Assembly (NCBI RefSeq): GCF_004797125.1
Contig: NZ_CP038810.1
Location: forward strand, 1,116,001 to 1,180,000
DNA length: 64,000 bases
From: Flavobacterium sangjuense
Lineage (GTDB): Bacteria; Bacteroidota; Bacteroidia; Flavobacteriales; Flavobacteriaceae
Direction: 5' to 3'
Positions 24,451-32,545 of this stretch are shown one piece after another (the stretch's first letter is position 1; each line of letters opens with the position of its first letter). The position numbers and the translations under genes were made by a program. The notes beneath the pieces are model-generated. The model saw only the letters and a program-made list of their open reading frames with translations, was not told the DNA's origin and did no database searches.

Positions 24451-26937
24451 ATGAAAAAGATTTATTTTAGTTTATTTTTAATTGTTTTCAATACAGTTTT
24501 AGTGGCTCAAACCAAAGTGAGCGGTATCATACTTGATAGTTCTAAGCAGCCTATTCCTTATGCGAATGTTGTTTTTAAAGGCTCTAACACCGGAGTTGTT
24601 TCTAATGAAGATGGTCGGTTTTATATAGAATCACCGGATAATTACACCGAATTGATAGTATCATTTGTTGGCTTTCCGGATAAAACAGTAAAGTTACCCG
24701 AAAAAGTGAATTACGATTTTAAAGTTATTCTGACTGAAGGTAATGCTTTGAAAGAAGTTAAAATTTACGCCGGAAAAACTTCCAAAAAAAATAATCCTGC
24801 ATTAGACATTCTTAGAAAAATTTGGGAGCGAAGAAGAAAGAATGGACTAAAAATGTTCAAGCAATACGAATATGAAAAGTATGAAAAGGTAGAATTTGAC
24901 ATGAACACTATTGATAGTGCTTTTATGAAAAAGAAACTTTTCAAAGGCATGGAATTCGTTTTCAAAAACATCGATACTTCTAAAGTTACGGGGAAGACAT
25001 ATCTGCCAATTTTCATCAACGAATCGTTGTCTGATTTCTATGGAGATAACGAAAACAAAAGAACCAGAGAAATCCTCAAAGCCAACAAAAATTCGGGCTT
25101 AGGAACAGGTGATGGCGTGAACATGTTTATCAAGGATTTGTATAATGACTATGATATTTACGACAACTATTTGCAGTTGTTTGATAAGAGTTTTACGAGT
25201 CCGTTATCCCGAACAGGAATTGACGTTTATAACTACGTTTTGGCCGATACAGCAGTTATTGATAACAAATTGTGCTACAACATTGTCTTTTATCCAAGAC
25301 GTAAAAACGAATTGACTTTTAAAGGAGATTTTTGGGTTAACGATACGACATTTGCCATCAAGAAAATAAATATGGCAATTACCAAAAGCGCCAATATCAA
25401 CTGGGTAAAAGATATTTATCTGGAGCAGGAATACGAAGTGTTGAACGATTCGGTTTTTCTGCCAACAAGAGATTATATGATGTCTGACTTTGCTTTGAGA
25501 AAGAAAGAAGAGTCCAAAGGGGTTTATGGAAAACGCACCACCTTATATAGAAATTTCAAGTTTAACGAAAAGAAATCAGACAAATTCTATAAGGAAGAAG
25601 TTAACTATATAAACAATGAGGTTTACGCCAGATCTAATGAGTATTGGGACGAAAATCGATTTGAAAAACTCAACAAAGACGAGAAGAAAATCTACGCCAT
25701 GATTGACACGCTCAAAACGGTCAAGAGATTCAAACAACTTTATAGTCTAGTTTCAATTTTAGGAAGTGGTTATATCGAAATTCCGAAATATCATTTGGAT
25801 TATGGTCCAATATTCTCAACCATTGGAAACAATGAAGTAGAAGGTTGGAGAGTCAGAGCCGGAGTGAGAACCTATTTTGGGCCAAATGATTTATGGAGAT
25901 TACAAGGATATACAGCTTATGGTTTTAGAGACAATAAAGTAAAGTATGGAGCTTCCGGAAAATGGATGATTGACAAGAAAAACAGAGTCATTATTTCGGG
26001 AGGAAATAGGCGCGATGTGGAGCAAATTGGCGCCAGCTTAACAACAACCAACGATGTTTTGGGTAGAAGTTATGCTTCTTCAGGATTGTTTACGACAGGC
26101 TCTAACGGTAAATTAACCAACATTAATCTTAGTACTTTGGCAGTAGAGATTGAGCCAATCAAAAATATAACCTTTCAACTTGGTTTTTCATACCGAACTT
26201 TAGAGTCAGCATCAGATACATTTGCGCTTGATTATTATACAGATGCAACTCAAACCACTACCAAAAGCAGCGTAACGCAATCGGAAGTAAACGCTCAGAT
26301 TGAAGTTACGCCAAAGAAGAAGACAATTGGATATGGTGTGGAGAGGCGTGATATTGATTCACCGTATAGTCGGATTTTTGTGAATTACAGTCAAGGATTT
26401 AAAGGATTTATCAATAGCGATTTTAGTTATCAAAAGCTTCAGCTATATTACAAACAACCAATTATTATTGGTGCGGTAGGACGTTCTAATCTTACGGTGG
26501 AACTGGGAAAAACTTTTGGTGAGGTTCCACTGGGCTTAATGAGTGTTGTTCCGGGTAACCAGACACTTTTTATAATTGACAATACTTTTAGTAATCTTAA
26601 TTTCTACGAATTTGTTACCGATCAGTATGCAACATTAAAATGGGAACACAATTTTCAGGGAAAAATATTTGCCAGAATTCCTGGTTTAAGAAAACTGAAT
26701 TTGAGAGAAATTGTAGGTGTAAAAGGGGTTTACGGAACAGTTAGCGATGAAAACAGATTAATCAATGCTTCGGGTTTAATTTACCAAGCTCCGGAAAAAC
26801 CGTATTGGGAATACAATGCCGGAATTGGAAATATCTTCAAAGTATTCCGCTTGGATTTTGCATGGAGAGGTAACTATAGAGATATTCCCGGCACCAATAA
26901 CTTTACTATAAAAGGTTCCTTCGGATTCTATTTTTAA
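24451..26937 (+). CDS. DUF5686 and carboxypeptidase-regulatory-like domain outer-membrane protein
   Basis: 828 residues from the ATG at 24451 (a second ATG at 24445 adds Met-Pro). Signal peptide MKKIYFSLFLIVFNTVLVAQ, then a CarboxypepD_reg-like domain (about 20-95: VSGIILDSSKQPIPYANVVFKGSNTG is its typical opening), followed by the large DUF5686 region that ends as a predicted outer-membrane barrel (IKGSFGFYF). It resembles TonB-dependent-receptor relatives but I see no plug domain. Common in Flavobacteriaceae; the role is unknown. Confidence 0.85.
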   Translation: MKKIYFSLFLIVFNTVLVAQTKVSGIILDSSKQPIPYANVVFKGSNTGVVSNEDGRFYIESPDNYTELIVSFVGFPDKTVKLPEKVNYDFKVILTEGNALKEVKIYAGKTSKKNNPALDILRKIWERRRKNGLKMFKQYEYEKYEKVEFDMNTIDSAFMKKKLFKGMEFVFKNIDTSKVTGKTYLPIFINESLSDFYGDNENKRTREILKANKNSGLGTGDGVNMFIKDLYNDYDIYDNYLQLFDKSFTSPLSRTGIDVYNYVLADTAVIDNKLCYNIVFYPRRKNELTFKGDFWVNDTTFAIKKINMAITKSANINWVKDIYLEQEYEVLNDSVFLPTRDYMMSDFALRKKEESKGVYGKRTTLYRNFKFNEKKSDKFYKEEVNYINNEVYARSNEYWDENRFEKLNKDEKKIYAMIDTLKTVKRFKQLYSLVSILGSGYIEIPKYHLDYGPIFSTIGNNEVEGWRVRAGVRTYFGPNDLWRLQGYTAYGFRDNKVKYGASGKWMIDKKNRVIISGGNRRDVEQIGASLTTTNDVLGRSYASSGLFTTGSNGKLTNINLSTLAVEIEPIKNITFQLGFSYRTLESASDTFALDYYTDATQTTTKSSVTQSEVNAQIEVTPKKKTIGYGVERRDIDSPYSRIFVNYSQGFKGFINSDFSYQKLQLYYKQPIIIGAVGRSNLTVELGKTFGEVPLGLMSVVPGNQTLFIIDNTFSNLNFYEFVTDQYATLKWEHNFQGKIFARIPGLRKLNLREIVGVKGVYGTVSDENRLINASGLIYQAPEKPYWEYNAGIGNIFKVFRLDFAWRGNYRDIPGTNNFTIKGSFGFYF

Positions 26938-26938
26938 A

Positions 26939-27538
26939 ATGCAGGAAGCCATTTCATTTTTGGTTGCCAAAGAACCTGTTTTCAAAAGTCTGCAGCAGCA
27001 ATACACCACTTTTTTTATTCCGTCAAGACCATCCGGATTTGTTACGCTTTGCAAATTAATACTGGAACAGCAGGTTTCTATCGATTCGGCGAAAGCCTGT
27101 TTCTCAAAAATAGAAAACCTTTTAGGAACCGTTTCTCCCGAAACAATCATACCGTGTTCTGATGAAGATTTGAAAAGTTGTGGGGTTAGCCGACAAAAAA
27201 TAAGTTATCTGAAAATACTATCGGAAGCGGTTTCTTCCGAATTAGATTTGGATAGCTTTCCTTCAAAATCAGCTGATGAAGTTAGAAACGAACTCATTAA
27301 AATAAAAGGAATTGGTCATTGGACCATCGATGTGTATCTGATGTTTGCCTTGCAATCACCCGATATTATTCCGCTTGGCGACATTGCTGTTGTCAATACA
27401 ATCAAAGAATTGTTTGATGTTCATACGAAGGAGGAAATGGAAAAGCTTTCACAAAGCTGGAAACCCTATAGAACCATGGCGACTTTTATGCTTTGGCATC
27501 ATTATTTAGAGAAACGAAACCGCAAGCCTTTTGTATAG
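26939..27538 (+). CDS. AlkA-like DNA-3-methyladenine glycosylase (HhH-GPD)
   Basis: 199 residues of the HhH-GPD superfamily. The helix-hairpin-helix IKIKGIGHWTIDVYLMFAL (about 120-138) and the catalytic Asp in IIPLGDIAVVN (about 150) are visible, and FVTLCKLILEQQVSIDSAKA is the conserved N-terminal helix. Removes alkylated bases as the first step of base-excision repair. No N-terminal AlkA extension, so it is the short form. It starts 1 bp after the upstream stop codon and ends convergent with the glycosyltransferase gene (2 bp apart). Confidence 0.9.
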   Translation: MQEAISFLVAKEPVFKSLQQQYTTFFIPSRPSGFVTLCKLILEQQVSIDSAKACFSKIENLLGTVSPETIIPCSDEDLKSCGVSRQKISYLKILSEAVSSELDLDSFPSKSADEVRNELIKIKGIGHWTIDVYLMFALQSPDIIPLGDIAVVNTIKELFDVHTKEEMEKLSQSWKPYRTMATFMLWHHYLEKRNRKPFV

Positions 27539-27540
27539 AT

Positions 27541-28260
27541 TTACCTGAAAATCCCGTATCTCAGTATACAATAAATCGCGTGAAAACCATCTTTCCAGTT
27601 GATTTTTTTACCTTCTTCAAAGGTTCTGCCATAATAACTTATACCAACTTCATAAATCCTGATTTTTGGAATTCGGGCAACCTTTTGGGTTACTTCAGGT
27701 TCAAAGCCAAAACGCTTTTCTTTTAGTTTTATCGATTTTAAAATTTCGGAACGGAACATTTTGTAGCAGGTTTCCATATCTGTCAAATTCAGATTGGAAA
27801 ACATATTGCTCAGAAATGTCAGGAATTTGTTTCCGATACTGTGCCAGAAGAACAAGATGCGATGCGGATTTCCACCCATGAATCGACTTCCATAAACGAC
27901 ATCGGCAACGTCATCAATCATTGGCTTTAAAAGTATGTTATATTCCTGCGGGTCGTATTCTAAATCAGCATCCTGAATAACGATGATATCTCCGGTAGAA
28001 ATAGTTATTCCGGTATGAAGTGCCGCGCCTTTTCCTTTGTTTTTGTCATGTTCTAGAAAAACAATATTGAGAGAAGAATTGGTTGAAATGTAATTTTTTA
28101 TACTTTCCGTAGTAGTATCTGTACTGCAATCATTCACGATGATTATTTCCTTTTCGATATTATTCAGAAGTGAAACCGCTTTAATTTTGTCCAATATTTT
28201 ATGAATAGTAGGACCTTCATTGAAGCACGGAATGATGACAGATAGTTTTTTAATTTCCAT
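27541..28260 (-). CDS. Family 2 glycosyltransferase, dolichol-phosphate mannosyltransferase-like
   Basis: 239 residues without membrane segments. GT-A fold with SVIIPCFNEGPTIHKILDKI (about 8-27), the metal-binding DAD motif in IVIQDADLEYDP (about 93), and YGSRFMGGNP (about 122), as in DPM1-type enzymes that load a polyprenyl phosphate with a hexose. Probably supplies a lipid-linked sugar for envelope glycans or protein glycosylation; acceptor unknown. Confidence 0.85.
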   Translation of the reverse strand: MEIKKLSVIIPCFNEGPTIHKILDKIKAVSLLNNIEKEIIIVNDCSTDTTTESIKNYISTNSSLNIVFLEHDKNKGKGAALHTGITISTGDIIVIQDADLEYDPQEYNILLKPMIDDVADVVYGSRFMGGNPHRILFFWHSIGNKFLTFLSNMFSNLNLTDMETCYKMFRSEILKSIKLKEKRFGFEPEVTQKVARIPKIRIYEVGISYYGRTFEEGKKINWKDGFHAIYCILRYGIFR

Positions 28261-28377
28261 TTAAAGATAAAATTATTTCAAAAATAGTTTTTTTGAATCA
28301 GTACACAAGGGTTTTCAATTTAAATAAAAACAATGCAATCGATTGCCCTACAACTATTGAAACATTCCCAAATTATA

Positions 28378-28410
28378 TTGTTTCTATTTATTAAAGTTTT
28401 GCTACTTTTG
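28378..28410 (+). promoter_or_regulatory. Putative promoter of the membrane pyrophosphatase gene
   Basis: TTG (28378-28380), 22-nt spacer, then TACTTTTG (28403-28410): a good match to the Bacteroidota consensus. It also supports the start at 28441, because an upstream in-frame ATG (28333) lies before the promoter. Confidence 0.5.
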
Positions 28411-28440
28411 CACCCGATAAAATTTATAATAAGAATATTT

Positions 28441-30996
28441 ATGGAATCATTTATGATTTACGTGCCGATAGTTATGGCACTGATAGGATTGGCTTTTATG
28501 GCAATCAAAAGAAGTTGGGTTTTAAAACAAGATGCTGGTGATGGAAAGATGAAAGAGATTTCAGATTACATCTACGAAGGAGCTTTAGCTTTCCTAAAAG
28601 CAGAATACAGATTATTAGCAATTTTCGTAGTTGTTGCAAGTATTGTTTTAGCCGGTATTACTTTTTTACCTGGAGTTAAAACACATTTATTAATTGTTAT
28701 TGCATTTATTTTCGGTGCTTTCTTTTCAGCTTTAGCCGGAAATATGGGAATGAAAATCGCAACAAAAACTAACGTAAGAACTACACAAGCAGCTCGTACA
28801 AGTTTACCACAAGCACTAAAAGTATCTTTTGGTGGTGGAACTGTAATGGGTCTTGGAGTTGCAGGTTTAGCCGTTTTAGGTTTGACTGGGTTCTTCATTA
28901 TATTATTTCAAAATTTTATGGGCGGTGTTTGGACGAACACTGAAGATATGACCGTTGTTCTTGAAACATTAGCTGGTTTCTCTCTTGGAGCTGAATCTAT
29001 TGCATTATTTGCTCGTGTTGGTGGTGGTATTTATACTAAAGCTGCTGACGTTGGTGCTGACTTAGTAGGTAAAGTTGAAGCGGGAATCCCGGAAGATGAT
29101 CCACGTAATCCTGCTACAATTGCAGATAACGTTGGTGATAACGTTGGTGACGTTGCCGGAATGGGAGCTGACTTATTTGGTTCTTATGTGGCTACAGTTT
29201 TGGCAGCTATGGTTCTTGGTAATTATGTTATCAAAGATATGGGTGGTAAAATCGAAGACGCTTTTGGTGGAATTGGTCCAATCTTATTGCCAATGGCAAT
29301 CGCCGGTTTCGGAATCATATTTTCAATCGTAGGAACTATGTTGGTGAAAATCACAAGTGATGACGCAAAAGAAAAACAAGTACAAGGTGCTTTAAACGTT
29401 GGAAACTGGGTTTCAATCGTTTTAACTGCGGTATCATGTTTCTTCCTAGTACAATATTTATTGCCTGCTACTATGACCATGGAATTCTATGGTGAAGGTG
29501 CACAGCAAATCTCATCAATGAGAGTATTCTACGCTACTATCGTTGGATTGGTAGTTGGTGGAGTTATCTCTTCTGTAACCGAATATTACACAGGATTAGG
29601 TACAAAACCAGTATTGGCAATTGTACAAAAATCGTCAACTGGTGCAGGAACAAACGTGATCGCTGGTTTAGCTACCGGTATGATTTCTACGTTCCCAACC
29701 GTATTATTATTCGCTGGTGCAATCTGGGCTTCTTATGCTTTTGCTGGTTTCTATGGAGTTGCTCTTGCTGCTTCTGCAATGATGGCTACAACAGCTATGC
29801 AGTTAGCAATCGACGCTTTCGGACCAATCTCTGATAATGCTGGTGGAATTGCTGAAATGAGTGAATTGCCAAAAGAAGTTCGTACTCGTACAGATATTTT
29901 GGATTCAGTTGGTAACACAACGGCTGCAACAGGAAAAGGTTTTGCAATCGCTTCTGCTGCATTAACATCTTTAGCTTTATTTGCAGCTTATGTAACGTTT
30001 ACAGGAATTGACGGAATCAACATCTTCAAAGCGCCGGTATTGGCAATGTTATTTGTTGGTGGAATGATACCAGTTGTTTTCTCTGCATTAGCAATGAACT
30101 CTGTTGGAAAAGCTGCAATGGACATGGTGTACGAAGTACGTCGTCAGTTCAAAGAAATCCCGGGAATCATGGAAGGGACAGGAAAACCTGAATATGGTAA
30201 ATGTGTTGAGATTTCTACAAAAGCCGCTTTACGCGAAATGATGTTACCTGGAGTTTTAACTATCGGTTTCCCAATTGCAATCGTATTGTTAGGAAAATTA
30301 GTTTACGGAGACAACAACCAATTAATTGCTGAAATGTTAGGTGGTTATATGGCTGGAGTTACCGTATCTGGAGTTCTTTGGGCTGTGTTCCAAAACAACG
30401 CAGGTGGTGCTTGGGATAACGCTAAAAAATCTTTCGAAGCTGGAGTTGAAATCAACGGAGAAATGACATACAAAGGTTCTGATGCGCACAAAGCTGCCGT
30501 AACAGGAGATACTGTTGGAGATCCATTTAAAGATACTTCTGGGCCATCAATGAACATCTTAATCAAATTAACTTGTTTGATTGGTTTAGTAATCGCCCCA
30601 ATCCTAGGTGCTGGTCACGAAGGTGGAACTGAAGAGAAATGCATCGAAATGAAAATGGAGTGCAAAGAAGTTGTAGGCAAATGCGATATGAGCAAATGCA
30701 AAGACATGACTAAAGAAGAATGTGCTGCAATGTGCGATTCATTAAAATGTTCTCCTGAAGAAAAAGAAGCTTGCCTTTCTCACTATGATGCCGATGGAAA
30801 ATTCATCGCTAAAAAAGACGACTGTTGTGCAGGAAAAGAAGGCGCTAAAGTTGAGAAAAACGTAAAAGTTGAAATTACTAATACTAACGGAAAAGCAAAA
30901 GCTACTGTTACTACAACCGAAAAAGGAAATGTAAATACACAAACTTTTGAAGGTTCGTTAGAAGAAGTAAAAGCTCAAGTTGAAGCATTGAAATAA
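28441..30996 (+). CDS. hppA: Membrane-bound ion-translocating pyrophosphatase, K+-dependent type, with Cys-rich tail
   Basis: Couples hydrolysis of pyrophosphate to export of H+ or Na+. 851 residues. The core (1-728) has about 16 membrane segments and the substrate motifs DVGADLVGKVE (203-213) and DNVGDNVGDVAGMGAD (229-244). The GNTTAATGKG stretch has Ala495 and Gly498 where K+-independent enzymes have Lys and Thr, so it should be K+-dependent; H+ versus Na+ specificity is not decided. Residues 729-851 are an extra soluble tail with ten cysteines in its first 70 residues, then a Lys/Thr-rich segment. The ends of these enzymes face outward, so the tail should be periplasmic. Confidence 0.94.
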   Translation: MESFMIYVPIVMALIGLAFMAIKRSWVLKQDAGDGKMKEISDYIYEGALAFLKAEYRLLAIFVVVASIVLAGITFLPGVKTHLLIVIAFIFGAFFSALAGNMGMKIATKTNVRTTQAARTSLPQALKVSFGGGTVMGLGVAGLAVLGLTGFFIILFQNFMGGVWTNTEDMTVVLETLAGFSLGAESIALFARVGGGIYTKAADVGADLVGKVEAGIPEDDPRNPATIADNVGDNVGDVAGMGADLFGSYVATVLAAMVLGNYVIKDMGGKIEDAFGGIGPILLPMAIAGFGIIFSIVGTMLVKITSDDAKEKQVQGALNVGNWVSIVLTAVSCFFLVQYLLPATMTMEFYGEGAQQISSMRVFYATIVGLVVGGVISSVTEYYTGLGTKPVLAIVQKSSTGAGTNVIAGLATGMISTFPTVLLFAGAIWASYAFAGFYGVALAASAMMATTAMQLAIDAFGPISDNAGGIAEMSELPKEVRTRTDILDSVGNTTAATGKGFAIASAALTSLALFAAYVTFTGIDGINIFKAPVLAMLFVGGMIPVVFSALAMNSVGKAAMDMVYEVRRQFKEIPGIMEGTGKPEYGKCVEISTKAALREMMLPGVLTIGFPIAIVLLGKLVYGDNNQLIAEMLGGYMAGVTVSGVLWAVFQNNAGGAWDNAKKSFEAGVEINGEMTYKGSDAHKAAVTGDTVGDPFKDTSGPSMNILIKLTCLIGLVIAPILGAGHEGGTEEKCIEMKMECKEVVGKCDMSKCKDMTKEECAAMCDSLKCSPEEKEACLSHYDADGKFIAKKDDCCAGKEGAKVEKNVKVEITNTNGKAKATVTTTEKGNVNTQTFEGSLEEVKAQVEALK

Positions 30997-31020
30997 TCGA
31001 AAGCTTATAAATATTTAAAG

Positions 31021-31047
31021 ATGCCTCACGAAAGTGAGGCATTTTTT
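31021..31047 (+). terminator. Terminator of hppA
   Basis: Stem ATGCCTCAC (31021-31029) / GTGAGGCAT (31034-31042), GAAA tetraloop, then a T-run to 31047. Confidence 0.88.
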
Positions 31048-31075
31048 ATATCTTTGATTGTCAAAGCACTACTCA

Positions 31076-32479
31076 ATGAAGAAGCACTATGTCCTCTTGT
31101 TTTTCTGTTTTATCATTACAGCCGGCAAGGCTCAGATAATCAATATCCCGGATGCTAATTTTAAATCCCAGTTGCTTTTTGCAAATACGGGATCTATTAC
31201 AGCTTCTGACGCCAATGGTAACCACATCAGGATTGACACTAATAATGACGGACAGATAGAAGTTAGTGAGGCCTTAACCGTTTACTCTCTTGATGTAAGC
31301 AGCTCGAACATTGCCACCCTGACCGGGATTGAGGCCTTTACCAATTTGACCAACTTACGTTGTTTTTCAAATTCTTTGACAAGTTTAGACGTTACCAATT
31401 TGGTCAATCTTAGTACTTTATGGTGCGAGGACAATGCCATTACGGCCTTAAATACAGGTGTGCTTACTCAATTAACAGGGCTTTATTGCTGGGACAATGC
31501 GATAGGAAGTTTGGATTTAAGCAATTCCCCTGGGCTTATCCAATTGGATTGTTATAATAACCAATTGACAAACCTTAATTTGACGGGTCTCACAGGGTTA
31601 ACCCTATTAAGATGCCAGGGAAATATGATTCCCACATTAGATATTTCGGGTTCGACCAACCTGCATACCTTTTATTGTAATAATAATGTACTCACAAACC
31701 TGGATGTAACCAATTTCACAAACCTGCAGGATCTCAGGTGTGAAAACAATGCACTGACGGAATTAAATTTAACCGGAGCAAACAATTTATACTACCTCAC
31801 CTGCCATCACAATCAACTTACCAGTTTGAGTTTTACCGGCCTTGTTAACCTTGGATTGATTAACTGTTCCTATAACAACCTGACTACAGTTGATATTAGC
31901 GATATGGGGCATGAAATTTCGCTGCCGCCTTGGGTAGTTATCAATTGCTCGTATAACCCGAATCTGGCCACAATCAATACTAAAGATTCCTGTCGAATGG
32001 TAACAGATTATGATTTCAAGCATGCAAATACTCATAATCCGGAGATACCGCCACCGCCGCCCACTACCTCCATCAATTTTATGGGAACACCCAACTTGCA
32101 ATATTTTTGTGCCGATGCCAATGAATTGACGTATGTGCAAAATAAAATCGATACCGTAGGTTATACCAATCCAAACTGTCTGCTCAGTTCCACTTGCGAA
32201 TTTTTACTCACTACAGAGAATCCCGCAACCGTTTTGGACTTTGCCAGGGTCTATCCAAATCCTTTCAGCAGCGCCTTTAGTTTGGATGTTAACCCTTTTG
32301 GTAACGAAGTCATCAGGGTATCTGTTTATGATATGACGGGGAAACTGATTGAAAAGACGGAGGGCAATCCGACAGAAATGCAATTGGTTCGTTTTGGACA
32401 AAAGTATGCCTCGGGCTTATACAATGTAGTCGTTTCGCAGGGCGAAGCAATACATACCCTTCGAATAATTAAAAGATAA
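31076..32479 (+). CDS. Secreted leucine-rich-repeat protein with T9SS sorting domain
   Basis: 467 residues from the ATG at 31076. Signal peptide to GKAQ (about 20), then roughly ten short repeats (about 60-280) of the kind LTNLxCxxNxLTSLDVTNL, in which consensus positions carry Cys or Trp (CFSNS, CEDNA, CYNNQ, CHHNQ); this resembles internalin-like LRRs. The C-terminal ~75 residues (VYPNPFSSAFSLDV ... YASGLYNVVVSQG ... LRIIKR) are a type A T9SS sorting domain. Probably surface-exposed or released; binding partner unknown. The gene is more GC-rich than its neighbours, suggesting a different history. Confidence 0.88.
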   Translation: MKKHYVLLFFCFIITAGKAQIINIPDANFKSQLLFANTGSITASDANGNHIRIDTNNDGQIEVSEALTVYSLDVSSSNIATLTGIEAFTNLTNLRCFSNSLTSLDVTNLVNLSTLWCEDNAITALNTGVLTQLTGLYCWDNAIGSLDLSNSPGLIQLDCYNNQLTNLNLTGLTGLTLLRCQGNMIPTLDISGSTNLHTFYCNNNVLTNLDVTNFTNLQDLRCENNALTELNLTGANNLYYLTCHHNQLTSLSFTGLVNLGLINCSYNNLTTVDISDMGHEISLPPWVVINCSYNPNLATINTKDSCRMVTDYDFKHANTHNPEIPPPPPTTSINFMGTPNLQYFCADANELTYVQNKIDTVGYTNPNCLLSSTCEFLLTTENPATVLDFARVYPNPFSSAFSLDVNPFGNEVIRVSVYDMTGKLIEKTEGNPTEMQLVRFGQKYASGLYNVVVSQGEAIHTLRIIKR

Positions 32480-32481
32480 AC

Positions 32482-32510
32482 AAAACCCGCAATCATCATA
32501 GCGGTTTTTT
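32482..32510 (+). terminator. Terminator of the LRR gene
   Basis: Arm AAAACCCGC (32482-32490) pairs with GCGGTTTT (32501-32508) with one bulged C, then a T-run. Imperfect but well placed 2 bp after the stop codon. Confidence 0.7.
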
Positions 32511-32545
32511 TTATGTATTTTTAGCCTGCATCAAACAACACTTTA

